Of a stretch of DNA of 64,000 nucleotides, positions 30,100 to 40,384 are shown piece after piece (position 1 is the stretch's first letter; each line of letters opens with the position of its first letter). The notes beneath the pieces were generated by a model. The model made no database searches and was not told the DNA's origin. It worked only from the letters and a program-made list of their open reading frames with translations. Origin of the DNA: Lithodes maja (Eukaryota; Arthropoda; Malacostraca; Decapoda; Lithodidae); assembly GCA_037953745.1 (NCBI GenBank), contig JBAKBP010008000.1:30841-94840 (forward strand), written 5' to 3'. The translations under genes and the position numbers were made by a program.

Positions 30100-30556
30100 A
30101 TCATATTCTTCCCGCTTCCATGCTCTAGTTTGTGGTGGTATATAAGCCACTGCTATATCAGTTGCTTTGTTGTCCTTGTCTTTTATTGTCACTGCTATAA
30201 TTTCTGATCTATTATTGCCTAGGTTAATCACACTTGCTTCTATATTTTTGTGAGTCATTATTAACACCACCCGGTCCACCCCCCACTTTTCCTTCTCTAT
30301 CTTTTCTCCACACATTGTACCCTTCCCATCCCAACACTCCCAATTCAGTACCACCTCTCAACTTTGTTTCTGCTAAACACATAATATGTGGTTTATATTT
30401 CTCAATATAGTCATTCAATTTTAATTTCTTAGACAGCAAGCCATCCACATTACTATACATCAGCTTCATCTCCCCCTTTCGTACACCTTTCTTTTTTTCT
30501 CTTTTCCTAATATTCCCAGACTCTACCCCCCCCCCCCCCCCCTGCTTCCACTCCAC
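30100..30556 (-). pseudogene. LINE H endonuclease N-terminal half
   Basis: Frames 30,224-30,556 and 30,049-30,354 encode MKLMYSNVDGLLSKKLKLND, PHIMCLAETKLRGG (catalytic Glu), WGVDRVVLIMTHKN and IAVAYIPPQTRAWKREEYDQ. The next residues of the domain continue at 26,399 after the Jockey-like LINE. A frameshift near 30,300 separates the two frames. A C-run of about 16 at 30,527-30,542 lies at the ORF1/ORF2 boundary. Confidence 0.8.
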
Positions 30557-31036
30557 CTTCTCTCCCTTGCTCCCCAGTGCTCTCCTCCTGCCCTGTTTCT
30601 CTCACTTGTTCCTGGATTACACCAGTCTTTCCCTCCTGTCCTTCGGTACTGGTACTCGCTTCCTCTGTCTGACCGTTCGTCCCGAAGTTCTCTGTTTGCC
30701 CCTCCGTCTTCCTCTGTGGAACCATTTCTTCTTCTTCGTTCCTACCAGTCTCCAATAAAAAAAATCCACTTCTTGATCTGTTCTTTTGGCATTCAATTCC
30801 TTCACCTCTTCCTTCAAACTTTTCATTTTGTTTCTTTCATCTAAGTCCATGTCTTTTTCGATGTAAATATGCTTCAGACAATCCCTATCTTTCAACCTCC
30901 ATTTATTCTTCATGATTTCCTCTACTATTCCTACTGTGCGAAACTGCACTTTCATTGGCCTAGATTCTTGTTTATATTTTCCAATTCTATGCATGTCTTC
31001 GATTTCATTCTCCCATTCTCTCACACCCTCGTCCAC
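30557..31036 (-). pseudogene. LINE H ORF1, C-terminal part
   Basis: The 139-residue frame begins VREWENEIEDMHRIGKYKQ and contains RPMKVQFRTVGIVEEIMKNK and LKHIYIEKDMDLDERNKMK. This layout (an RRM-like strand order followed by a basic coiled region) resembles the RNA-binding part of LINE ORF1 proteins. The N-terminal half is at 32,440-32,757. The RNA-binding role is inferred from position and basic composition. Confidence 0.6.
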
Positions 31037-32440
31037 TTTCGTAAAAAACGTTCCTGTTTAACAAACCTCTTAGACTTCTTCCACGATATCCTCAACCTCT
31101 ACGATGAGAGTAAAGCTGTAGATATTATATACCTTGATTTTCAAAAGGCCTTTGACAAAGTTCCCCCACAAACGTTTACTGCTAAAACTAAAAGCGCATG
31201 GAATACAAGACGGTGTGTTGAAATGGATAGAAAATTGGCTCAGCAACAGAAAGCAAAGGGTAGTCATAAACGGTAAGGCATCTAAATGGACCAATGTAAG
31301 TAGCGGGGTACCCCAGGGATCGGTACTAGGACCAATTCTCTTTCTAATTTACATCAACGACATAGATGAGGGTCTCACCTGTACAATCTCAAAATTTGCT
31401 GACGATACAAAAATTGCAAATAGCGTACTCTCAAAAGAACAAGTTGACGATATGCAACACAATCTAGATAAATTGTCATGTTGGGCCCAAATTTGGCAAA
31501 TGAGTTTCAATGCGGATAAATGTAAAGTACTACATGTCGGATACCTAAATGAGAAAGCAAACTATTCGATGAATGGCACTCAGCTTAAGAATGTAAACAG
31601 AGAAACTTATCTGGGAGTAACAATATCGAGTAACCTAAAACCAAGTCAACAATGTTCAGAAGTTGTTAAGAAGGCAAACAAAATAATTGGCTTTATAGGC
31701 AGGTCATTTGAGCATAAATCCAAAGAAGTTATCCTAACCCTTTACAATTCCTTAGTCCGCCCTCTTCTGGAATACTGCGTTCAATCCTGGTGCCCTTATT
31801 ACCAAAAAGATATAAACAAGCTAGAACGAGTTCAACGTAGAGTTACCAAAATGATACCTAGCCTAAAGAACAAACCATACGAAGAGCGTCTTAGAGAATT
31901 AAATTATTTCCTTTAACCCAGCGCAGATTAAGAGGCGACTTAATTCAAGTGTTCAAAATCATCAAAGGCATCGACAATATGAACTGTAGTAAGTACTTCA
32001 CTATCGACCAATCTAATTACACGCGGGGAAACGGTTGCAAAATTATTGGTAAATCTTTTAACTCGCACGAATCTAAGAATTTCTTCTTCAATCGAGTTGT
32101 CAACTTGTGGAATGGGCTTCCCCGAGACGTTATAGACTGCAGCACCGTTGATTCATTTAAATTCCGCCTAGACAAATATCTCGCATCAAACCCGCGACTG
32201 ACTGCGTTTGTAAATGAATAACTTTATCCTCCCCTCAGTTACTAACCCATATGTCCCCTACTAACTTCCTAGTCCTGCCACGTTAGTGGCAGGGCAGTAG
32301 TTCCCTTTCCAATGTTCCCTTACCCACTCTAAACCACTGTTTGGACACTTGATCCTCAGTGTTTTGGAGGACAAGCAGCCTAGAAGGGTCACTAGATCTG
32401 TTGTTGCTTGATTTCCTTTGTACTCCTTTGTACCTGTAGA
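31037..32440 (+). mobile_element. CR1-like LINE N, 5'-truncated copy N1
   Basis: The element starts in the RT (equivalent to 35,363 of copy N2) and runs through the palm, thumb, C-terminus and 3' UTR to a short repeated 3' end (TTTGTACTCCTTTGTACCTG). Short 3' repeats are typical of CR1-like elements. It is inserted in the minus-strand ORF1 of LINE H. No clear target duplication is visible. Across the TTAA at 31,928-31,931 it is uninterrupted, which makes it the empty-site reference for the piggyBac insertion in N2. Confidence 0.88.
31050..32221 (+). pseudogene. CR1-like RT palm to C-terminus of N1
   Basis: From about 31,050 the frame reads NLLDFFHDILNLYDESKAVD and IIYLDFQKAFDKVP (catalytic Asp). 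A one-base insertion then shifts it to 31,134-31,916, with SSGVPQGSVLGPILFLIYIN, KFADDTKIANS (catalytic pair), FNADKCKVLHVG and IERVQRRVTK-type thumb residues. A second shift near 31,910 leads to frame 31,949-32,221, ending NPRLTAFVNE and a stop. Confidence 0.85.
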
Positions 32441-32757
32441 ATCTCCCTCACTCGGTTTCTCTCTATCCTACTTCTCTCCTCTTTCTTTACATTGTGTTTC
32501 TCCTTATCTCCTCTTATCACAATAAAAAAAAATCTTCCAGCAGTCTCCCTCACTAGATTTTCCTTCTGTCTAATTACCTTAACTACATCTTTTTCAAAGT
32601 TACCTCCCTGCATATGTATCTTTAATTTTTCCTCAGCTAACTGTTGCTCCTTTACTGTCTCCAAAATTTTTAAATTCAAAGTGTGGAACTCAGAGGACGC
32701 TAAGGCATTGAGAATATAGGCGAGGAGATCCGTTGGAGTAGGCTTAGGTGGTTTGGA
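32441..32757 (-). pseudogene. LINE H ORF1, N-terminal part
   Basis: The frame starts MSKPPKPTPTDLLAYILNAL and continues KILETVKEQQLAEEKLKIHM, VIRQKENLVRETAGRFFFI and RIERNRVREIL, where N1 interrupts. Heptad-like Leu and charged residues suggest a coiled coil. An ORF that begins further upstream at 32,814 adds residues from a SINE poly-T run and is not natural. It joins the frame at 31,030 once N1 is removed. Confidence 0.65.
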
Positions 32758-32770
32758 CATGTGTAAAGAT

Positions 32771-32928
32771 GATGCTTTTTTTTTTTTTTTTACCACCATG
32801 CACTGCCTGCTCAATAGCTGTGCCAGTGTGGGTGCCCTGATGTAACGGGTACTTCAGTGAACAAATTGCTAGACCGCCACCATCCACCACAGCACTAGCG
32901 TTTGACAAATAACACACTGGCTAGCCCT
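32771..32928 (-). mobile_element. SINE family S, partial copy S5
   Basis: Reverse orientation, with T-run then ACCACCATGCACTGCCTGC, GTACTTCAGTGAACAA and CACACTGGCTAGCCC. The tRNA-like head is missing. It abuts the start of LINE H ORF1 on one side and an RTE-like fragment on the other. Confidence 0.75.
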
Positions 32929-33060
32929 TAAAGGGAACCGCAAGAAGAGGTAGACCAAGACAGATGTGGGATCAGGTGGTACAAACTGATCTGGCCGCCA
33001 AAGGACTGACTAAGAAGGACACCAATGACCGGGATGCCTGGAATGCCGCCATGAGATGAA
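32929..33060 (+). pseudogene. RTE-like LINE C-terminal fragment
   Basis: The peptide RPRQMWDQVVQTDLAAKGL followed by DAWNAAMR and a stop is the final block of RTE-like ORF2. It is like the minus-strand fragment at 13,091. Only about 40 codons remain. Confidence 0.7.
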
Positions 33061-33194
33061 CAAAAAAGACTGACCTACCCACATGTAGATCATAGTCATT
33101 AATGTAATATTCTGTATGTATTTATATATGTATTTCTTCGTGGACACACCTTGTGTACATACATACATACATACATCAAATTTTAAGACTGAGT
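33061..33194. other. Short spacer with CATA repeats
   Basis: ACATACATACATACATACAT lies near 33,155-33,175, perhaps the tail of the neighbouring RTE-like fragment. Nothing else is recognised. Confidence 0.5.
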
Positions 33195-33350
33195 GTTCCA
33201 CACATAAGTGCAGTTTCAGTCTCTTGTCCTTATGGTGGCGTTCCAGGCAACCCTGTCGAGGGCTGCTTCACTTGTCAAGTTCTTGGATTTGAGATCGGCG
33301 CGTATAGTCCGATCCCAGGTCTTCCTCGGTCCACCCCTTGGTGCAGCTAC
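33195..33350 (-). pseudogene. RTE-like LINE C-terminal fragment, reverse
   Basis: On the minus strand GGPRKTWDRTIRADLKSKNL and LDRVAWNATIRTRD match the end of RTE-like ORF2. It is truncated where ORF1 of LINE N2 begins, on the opposite strand. Confidence 0.7.
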
Positions 33351-33354
33351 CTCC

Positions 33355-33563
33355 ACAATCACAACGACACCTGGGACAATTTCTACTACGATGACTATTT
33401 GTTTTCGGACGATGGAGTTCATCTGAACCAGGTGGGAGCAGCACGTTTTGGGCGTCTTCTCAACGATGCGGTGAAGGATTTTCGGAGAAGAAATCGACTC
33501 AGCACAGGACAACCAGGAAGGAGGACCGAAGACAGCGAGGGCGGCAACCTGCGAAGGAATTAA
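33355..33563 (+). pseudogene. LINE N2 ORF1 C-terminal end, SGNH esterase block
   Basis: The frame has DDYLFSDDGVHLNQVGAARF followed by GRLLNDAVKDFRRRNRL, ending GGNLRRN and a stop. The DGVHLNxxG pattern is the last conserved block of SGNH/GDSL esterases, with the catalytic Asp and His, as found in ORF1 of CR1-type LINEs. The upstream Ser, Gly and Asn blocks are missing because the copy is truncated. Confidence 0.75.
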
Positions 33564-33589
33564 ATGCTAATCTGTCAAGAACCGCGAAT

Positions 33590-34495
33590 TTGGATAAAGC
33601 TCCACCAACACGACCCAAATTCAAAACCGCCAGGGATAACGACCGAGGACCGATGTCAGCCATGAATGTAAATGTAGATCCGATCAGAACCAAAAATTTG
33701 ATTAAGGAACGTTCTGTGAGTTCTAAAACCGCAACTTTAAAGGTTTTCTATGCAAACGCTCGTAGCATACGCAATAAATTTTCAGATTTAGAGGAACTAG
33801 TGTTTACTGAAAATTACGATGTGATTGGTATCACAGAATCTTGGCTCAATACAGAAGATAGAGACTTTTTAGCAGAGTATTCACTTCCCGGTTATGTAAT
33901 GTTTGAGAACAGCCGAATAAATAAAAATGGAGATGGCGTTTTATTTTATATCAAAGAAAGTCTTAACCCGACCCTCTTGTCAAAACCTCAAATTGTGAAC
34001 GTCGACACATCTTTTGTGCTAATAAAGAATAATAAAGGTACAAAAATAATACTTGCATTAATATACAGACCTCCAGCTCAATCAGTGCAAACTGACCGAG
34101 AAATTTATGAACAAATTGCAGATGTAAGTAACTCACAAGATACCATATTTTTTGGCGACTTTAATTTACCTGTGACCAAGTGGGGCGATACTCTTACTTC
34201 ACACTCCGGACATGACTTGTATACGAACTTGCAAGAAAGTTCGCTTTATCAATTTGTTCGAACACCGACCCGTGGTAATAACGTTCTTGACATTGTACTT
34301 GCAACAAAAGAAGAATTAATAGAGAATTTGAATGTTGGTGATGAATTCAGTAACAGCGACCATCGTACGATAACTTTCACTTTAAAGTTTACTAGTAACG
34401 AACCAAATAGTAGCATCGAAAAAGTCCCTAATTTCAAGAAGCAAACTTCCATAAACTTAGAGCTATGTTTAAAGAAACTGACTGGAGCTTTTTAA
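33590..34495 (+). pseudogene. LINE N2 ORF2 endonuclease domain
   Basis: The frame gives VFYANARSIRNKFSDLEELV, DVIGITESWLN (catalytic Glu), ALIYRPPAQS, FFGDFNLPVTKW (Asp-Asn), LDIVLATKEE and NSDHRTITFTL (Asp-His), a complete APE-type LINE endonuclease. It stops at 34,495 through a frameshift and continues in frame 34,465-34,674 (DCIPSKIRRPGHNNKPKWWN). The endonuclease block itself has no internal stop. Confidence 0.85.
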
Positions 34496-34700
34496 TTAAC
34501 AATAACGACATAAATACATCTTGGAAGTTATTCGAAACCACTTACCTAAAAGCAGTGCAAGACTGCATACCATCGAAAATACGGCGTCCAGGCCATAATA
34601 ATAAGCCCAAATGGTGGAATAAAGATATTTCAAACTGCCTGCTTGCTAAAAAAAATTTGCTAATGATAGATTAAAATCCTCACAAAATGACGAAGAACGG

Positions 34701-36249
34701 GTGAAATTTGTAGAGCTACGACGCAAAGCCAAAAAGTTAATTAAGCAAAGTAAAAAGACCCTAGAGTTACATATTGCGAATCAAAGTAAAACAAACCCGA
34801 AAGAATTCTATAGTTATATCAGAAAGAAAAAAGTAGTTACTTCAACTGTTGGACCGTTAGTCGATGAAAATGGAGAATACACCAAAGACGAAGTACAAAT
34901 GAGTAATGCCCTCAATACCTTCTTTGCATCAGTTTTTACAACAGAAGACCTCAGTGATATCCCTACACCATCGCCGATTCAGATTGATAATTCAGATGTT
35001 CTAAGCAATATCACCGTTACAGAGAGAGAAGTATTGAATTGTTTAGATAAACTCAAGGTAGATAAAACGCCTGGACCTGATACAATCTCGCCTAGAGTTC
35101 TAAAGGAATCTAAGGATGAGCTCTCCAAACCACTGACATTACTATTCAATAAATCCTTGCAGTCTGGAACTATGCCTGATCAGTGGAAGATAGCCAACGT
35201 AACACCGATATTAAAAAAAGGCAGCAAATCCCTACCCAGTAACTATCGTCCAATTAGCTTAACCTCAGTTGTATGTAAAATGCTAGAAACGGTCATAAGA
35301 GACAGACTCGTAAATCACTTAGAGGAAAATAACATACTTAAAGATACTCAACACGGCTTTCGTAAAAAAACGTTCCTGTTTAACAAACCTCTTAGACTTC
35401 TTCCACAATATCCTCAACCTCTACGATGAGAGTAAAGCTGTAGATATTATATACCTTGATTTTCAAAAGGCCTTTGACAAAGTTCCCCACAAACGTTTAC
35501 TGCTAAAACTAAAAGCGCATGGAATACAAGACGGTGTGTTGAAATGGATAGAAAATTGGCTCAGCGACAGAAAGCAAAGAGTAGTCATAAACGGTAAGGC
35601 ATCTAAATGGACCAATGTAAGTAGCGGGGTACCCCAGGGATCGGTACTAGGACCAATTCTCTTTCTAATTTACATCAACGACATAGATGAGGGTCTCACC
35701 TGTACAATCTCAAAATTTGCTGACGATACAAAAATTGCAAATAGCGTACTCTCAAAAGATCAAGTTGACGATATGCAACACAATCTAGATAAATTGTCAC
35801 ATTGGGCCCAAATTTGGCAAATGAGTTTCAATGCGGATAAATGTAAAGTACTACATATCGGATACCTAAATGAGAAAGCAAACTATTCGATGAATGGCAC
35901 TCAGCTTAAGAATTTAAACAGAGAAACCGATCTGGGAGTAATAATATCGAGTAACCTAAAACTGAGTCAACAATGTTCAGAAGTTGTTAAGAAGGCAAAC
36001 AAAATAATTGGCTTTATAGGCAGATCATTTGAGCATAAATCCAAAGACGTAATCCTAACCCTTTACAATTCCTTAGTCCGCCCTCTTCTGGAATACTGCG
36101 TTCAATGCTGGTGCCCTTATTACCAAAAAGACATAAACAAGCTAGAACGAGTTCAACGTAGAGTTACCAAAATGATACCTAGCCTAAAGAACAAACCATA
36201 CGAAGAGCGTCTTAGAGAATTAAATCTATTTCCTTTAACCCAGCGCAGA
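34701..36249 (+). pseudogene. LINE N2 reverse transcriptase up to the piggyBac site
   Basis: Frame 34,701-35,429 carries KVDKTPGPDTISPRVLKE, NVTPILKKGSK, NYRPISLTSVVCKMLE and TQHGFRK, then shifts at a seven-A run. Frame 35,536-36,249 carries SSGVPQGSVLGPILF, KFADDTKIANS, FNADKCKVLHIG and the thumb up to the TTAA. The YLDFQKAFDKVPHKRL block lies between them, near 35,455. The C-terminus resumes at 40,464. Confidence 0.85.
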
Positions 36250-36657
36250 TTAACCCTCCGACCCCGGCTAGGGAATATCGTAACTGTACTCTGTGTCCGG
36301 GGGTTTTCAGGAATTTTGGTACAAGTTGACTCACATGTTACTCCTGAAATACATTACACAAAGTTATAAAAAAAACAGAAAAATGTAGCACAAACCTTCA
36401 TGTGTAGAATGCCGTTGAGTAGAGGTCTCTAGCCCAAGTGATTGCATAATGGTGAGCGCGGGAAGTGGAGTGATTTTTATGCGTGAAAATCATCCCGCGT
36501 TCGGATGCGTCGCCTTGGCCCAGGCCGCGGCTCGTCGCGCCAAACTTTTTACCTCCCGGAGGCGATTTTATGTATTGATAGTGATGTTATTATAGTTATT
36601 TGGAGTCCAATTATATAAAATATGTGTATTAGGCTATCATTTTCACTAATATTTCAC

Positions 36658-37145
36658 ATTTTCACTCGATACCGTAGTTTTTATGAGTAATTGAGGTAGG
36701 TTATTGTTATATTAGGCACTGATTATTCGTTATCACAGGTGTTTATTATACTTTGGCCATCAAATCTTAGGTCTTGTGTCACTTTCACTTTGACAAATAT
36801 GCTTTAGAGAGTGTCACTGTCACTGATAATGCTCATTTTCACTTGATACGGTACATTTTATTAGTAATTGAGGTAGGTTATTGTTATATTAGGCACTGAT
36901 TATTCGTTATCACAGGTGTTTATTATACTTTGGCCATCTAATATTAGTTCGTGTGTCACTTTCACTTTGGTAAATATGCTTGAGAGAGTGTCACTTTCAC
37001 TGATAATGCTCATTTTCACTTGATACGGTACATTTTATTAGTAATTGAGGTAGGTTATTGTTATATTAGGCACTGATTATTCGTTATCACAGGTGTTTAT
37101 TATACTTTGGCCATCTAATATTATGTCATGTGTCACTTTCACTTA
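36658..37145. repeat. Subterminal tandem repeat in piggyBac, about 176-bp unit, 2.8 copies
   Basis: Units start near 36,658, 36,834 and 37,011, each with TTTTCACTTGATACGGTA, GGTAGGTTATTGTTATATTA and CACAGGTGTTTATTATACTT. They lie between the left end and the transposase stop codon. Subterminal repeats in DNA transposons often bind transposase; that role is inferred here. Confidence 0.88.
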
Positions 37146-37323
37146 GTTATATGCTTTGTAAACGTTTTATATACAATTTATTGTGTCTTTTTTCACTTAT
37201 TTATATATGTTTTCATAATACATGACTTTTTTATCACAATACACCTGTACATTGTTTTATTTCCACTTGTTGCCTATATACATACATATTGTCAGTCTTT
37301 GGTACTTTCACTATGATTATTAG

Positions 37324-40275
37324 TTAGTACTCCTGCTTGCTGTGGTATTCAGCAAAGCACGGTATAGCACATAGTGACAGTCGGCACTCCACACACTGCA
37401 TGGTGGTCTTTTTCTGCTTCCTCGGCCTCACCTGGCTGTTCCAGCAGACATGGCACCGCCTTCTGCTAATGGTGACTCCATCTCGTTCCAGAGGCAGGTA
37501 ACCGAGCTTGTGCACACTTACAAACTGTGCAGCCTGCATGCGGTCCTGAACGGGGCGCCCAGGTTGTGCCACTGCCCTCTGTGGCATAGCATACCTGTCC
37601 AGGAGCTCCACCAACACCTGTTTTTGGAACCTCCGCAGGCTACTGAACTTCCTGGGTGTGCGCGGATTCCGAAGCCTGTAGATATTATAGGCATTCAGCA
37701 TTGACATGTCCACCATGTGCAGAAAGAACTTTTTGTACCATCTGCACGAGGTACGCAGACAGTCGATGAAGCCTATCTGCATATCGGACTTGTCCACCAG
37801 CCTCATATTTATGTTGTAGTCCAGGACAGCATCGGGCTTGGTCACCCTGACTTTGGTGCGGCGATCCACCTTGCCAGTCTCAACCATTTCCCCCTTGTGG
37901 ACGGTGCTCAGGATGTTGACCTTCCGCTGGTCGTGCCAGTGGATAGCCAGAATGGGTCCCGACTTCTTCTTGAAGACATCGCCTTTCTTTGTTTTAGGAG
38001 GGAAACTTGGCATGCCCTTCCTTTTTGCTCTAACTGTGCCTACAGTCCCCGTCTGGCGCTCATGGAGGTACTTTGAGAGAGTGGGGGACGTGTAGTAGTT
38101 GTCCGTGTAGAGGACGTGATTCTTTTCGAAGTACCGGTTCATCATGGCTTGAACCACTGCTCCGCCAAAGCCAATGAGGGGGTCTATTGCCACGTCCCCT
38201 TCCTTCCCGCTGTAGACCAGGAAGTCCAGGACATAGCCAGTTTTGCAATCGCACAGCACAAAGAACTTTATACCAAAGCGATGTCTCTTTGAGGGGATGT
38301 ACTGCCTGAAGCTCAGCTTTCCCCGGAACAGCACAAGAGACTCGTCAATACAGACGTTGCAGAAGGGCATGAAGTAGGACGTGAAACGTTCTCTCATCAT
38401 CTCGTACAACGTCCTAATTTTCCACAGTTTGTCAGGGAGATGCATGTCGGTGTTGGTGACAAGATGGAGCGCTCCGAGGATGTCGAGGTACCGGTCCCGA
38501 GAGATGTATTTCCCGAAGGCAGGGGTGGATATTAGATCTTTGGTGATCCAATAGTCAGCCAACCTGTGCTTCTTCACATGAGGCATTAGCATGGTGATTG
38601 CCAGGAACACCATGAACTCGGGATGAGTCACTGGGGTCCACCGCTTCATGTGGCCCTTGGTCACCTTGCCAAAAAAGTTAACCTGGATTTGGTAATGCTT
38701 ATTTGTCTCTTTTATGACAAAGTCAGTAACCTCCTTATCAAAAAAAGCCTCAAAAAGCTCATGTGGTCGAGCATTGGGGCCTGCAGGAAAACTTGGGGTA
38801 ACTCCTGGAGCATCCTGTACCTCATCAAAAGGGGTTACATCAGGGTCAATGACTTGATCAGCAGCCACATCCTGCCAGTTGAAAACATAAAATCCGTCCT
38901 TCTGGCGACGCTGACGAGGAGCTACAGCGGGGGCAGCACGCCCACGAACTTTGGCGGCGCGAACCCTAGGGCGGCCAGGAGCGCGACGGCGCCCAGGCCC
39001 AGCCCGGCGGCCAGCCAGGCGGCCAGGGCGGCCAGGAGCACGACGGCCCTGGGCAAAGCGTCTGGGTTGAGGGTCGTCGATGTCCATAAATTCGTCATCG
39101 TCGTTGTCGTCAGAGCCGTCATCTTGCCCTGACGGTGGACCCAGGTAATCATGGCCAGAGTCGTCTGTGAGGTGCCCTTCATCTTCAGAGCCCCCCTCAT
39201 ATTCTTGCGGGGAACGAATGATGCGTGGGCGGCGTGTAGGTCGGCGAGGTGGGGAAGGAGTGGGAGATGAGGCTCTGTCATCTTCATACAGAGGTTCGGG
39301 GCTCCTTGGCCTACGACGAGTCTTAGACAGCACTGGTTCAGTGTCTGTAGGTGCAGGTATGGATGCGAGGTCAAACACATCATCAGGAACCTCTGTTGTA
39401 GGCTGGAGAGGTGGGGTGGACCCTGGGGAAACTTGCGGGGGCGTATGGCTGGGAGCGGCAGGGGTGGAAGCCGCAGGGGTGGAAGCCGCGGGAGCCTCGA
39501 ACAAAGAGCGCCTACTTGTAGCTCCTTTTTTGACATATTTTCTCCCTTTTCCCTTTTCTTTAGTAGTATGTCTCCTCTCGGGGGAAATAGGGGGTAAATA
39601 GGACGAAAGTGGGGGTTCCTCAACCCTAGGCAGTGCTGGTGGTGGTGGGGAAGAATGGCGGGAGCCTGGGGCAACTTGGGTGGCGTGGGTAGATAAGGAA
39701 GACAATGGCGGGTCAACCTCGGCCTCACGCGCAGCCTCACTGGCACCCTCACGCACTGCTCCCTCACCAACTTTTAGGGCCTCTTTCCTGGCTGCCGCGG
39801 CCGCCTTTTTGAGAACTTGTTTCTTATAGAAACGTATCTTGAATGGGGATTTAGCTGGCGAAGGGCTAGGTGTCGTGTCACTCAACCTAAACTTGGCAGT
39901 CGACCTAGTGCTGTCCCATTCGCTCACTCTCACTAGACTCTCATCACCTTGCACAACTATGTCACGTTCAGTACTATCATCACTTTCATCGTCATGCTCA
40001 AATCCAATAAAAAGCGCGTCTCTTTCACGGATTTCTTCTATATCGTCAAAATCCTCACTATAGTGAGACTCGTAAGACTCGGAGCTATCACTGCCCAAGT
40101 CATCACCAATTTTTTGGCCTTCACCACGTTCATAACTCCTCAAAGCTATTTCAATACCTCCGGGAGTCAACGCATCTTGTGCGTGCATTTGCGTTAGGGC
40201 GCGACGAACATGGGCAGGCGTCGAAGGGAGTGTGGAATCGGACACAAGGGAATCACTTTTTGGGCTAGTATCCAT
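37324..40275 (-). CDS. piggyBac transposase with long disordered N-terminal extension
   Basis: The DDE transposase for cut-and-paste at TTAA is open from at least 40,434 to the stop at 37,324. ATG at 40,275 was chosen because GCCGCCAACATGG is an excellent Kozak context; the ATGs at 40,434 and 40,359 lie in or near the terminal repeat and have weak contexts. Catalytic blocks are CIDESLVLFRG (near 38,346), VLYTDNYYTSP (near 38,105) and NMRLVDKSDMQIG (near 37,797). The C-terminus has a cysteine-rich RING-like domain (CHVCW-to-CFAEYH, 37,340-37,458). The first 490 or so residues are acidic, Pro/Ser-rich and contain GRP repeats like AT-hooks. Usual piggyBac transposases are near 600 residues. No damage is visible. 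Confidence 0.93.
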   Translation of the reverse strand: MDTSPKSDSLVSDSTLPSTPAHVRRALTQMHAQDALTPGGIEIALRSYERGEGQKIGDDLGSDSSESYESHYSEDFDDIEEIRERDALFIGFEHDDESDDSTERDIVVQGDESLVRVSEWDSTRSTAKFRLSDTTPSPSPAKSPFKIRFYKKQVLKKAAAAARKEALKVGEGAVREGASEAAREAEVDPPLSSLSTHATQVAPGSRHSSPPPPALPRVEEPPLSSYLPPISPERRHTTKEKGKGRKYVKKGATSRRSLFEAPAASTPAASTPAAPSHTPPQVSPGSTPPLQPTTEVPDDVFDLASIPAPTDTEPVLSKTRRRPRSPEPLYEDDRASSPTPSPPRRPTRRPRIIRSPQEYEGGSEDEGHLTDDSGHDYLGPPSGQDDGSDDNDDDEFMDIDDPQPRRFAQGRRAPGRPGRLAGRRAGPGRRRAPGRPRVRAAKVRGRAAPAVAPRQRRQKDGFYVFNWQDVAADQVIDPDVTPFDEVQDAPGVTPSFPAGPNARPHELFEAFFDKEVTDFVIKETNKHYQIQVNFFGKVTKGHMKRWTPVTHPEFMVFLAITMLMPHVKKHRLADYWITKDLISTPAFGKYISRDRYLDILGALHLVTNTDMHLPDKLWKIRTLYEMMRERFTSYFMPFCNVCIDESLVLFRGKLSFRQYIPSKRHRFGIKFFVLCDCKTGYVLDFLVYSGKEGDVAIDPLIGFGGAVVQAMMNRYFEKNHVLYTDNYYTSPTLSKYLHERQTGTVGTVRAKRKGMPSFPPKTKKGDVFKKKSGPILAIHWHDQRKVNILSTVHKGEMVETGKVDRRTKVRVTKPDAVLDYNINMRLVDKSDMQIGFIDCLRTSCRWYKKFFLHMVDMSMLNAYNIYRLRNPRTPRKFSSLRRFQKQVLVELLDRYAMPQRAVAQPGRPVQDRMQAAQFVSVHKLGYLPLERDGVTISRRRCHVCWNSQVRPRKQKKTTMQCVECRLSLCAIPCFAEYHSKQEY

Positions 40276-40384
40276 GTTGGCGGCAGGGTAGAGACTGGCG
40301 TACATGCTGTCTGGTAGCGCCGCCTGGTGACCACGGAGCAAAATTTGTACGCGCGCCATTCGAAAAGCACTCACGCAAGCAATG

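Larger units (their letters stand above)
21760..32770 (-). mobile_element. CR1-like LINE H, nearly full length, split by five nested insertions
   Basis: ORF1 starts with MSKPPKPTP at about 32,757, and ORF2 runs from about 30,500 down to about 21,775. The coding pieces are 32,440-32,757 and 30,500-31,036 (ORF1), 30,100-30,500 and 25,746-26,399 (endonuclease), and 25,245-25,604, 24,298-24,596, 23,101-23,717 and 21,770-22,122 (RT and C-terminus). The insertions are N1 (31,037-32,440), the Jockey-like LINE (26,410-30,089), MITE F (24,597-25,244), MITE G (23,718-24,297) and an RNase H LINE fragment (22,135-23,088). The pieces left add up to about 3.7 kb. LINE K is its nearest relative here. Confidence 0.85.

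Noticed and set aside
30507..30755. Separate 82-residue Glu-rich gene
   Set aside because: It overlaps the ORF1/ORF2 boundary of LINE H in a different frame and reflects simple-sequence composition.
37450..40197. Plus-strand ORFs opposite the piggyBac transposase
   Set aside because: They are antisense shadows of a long real coding frame.
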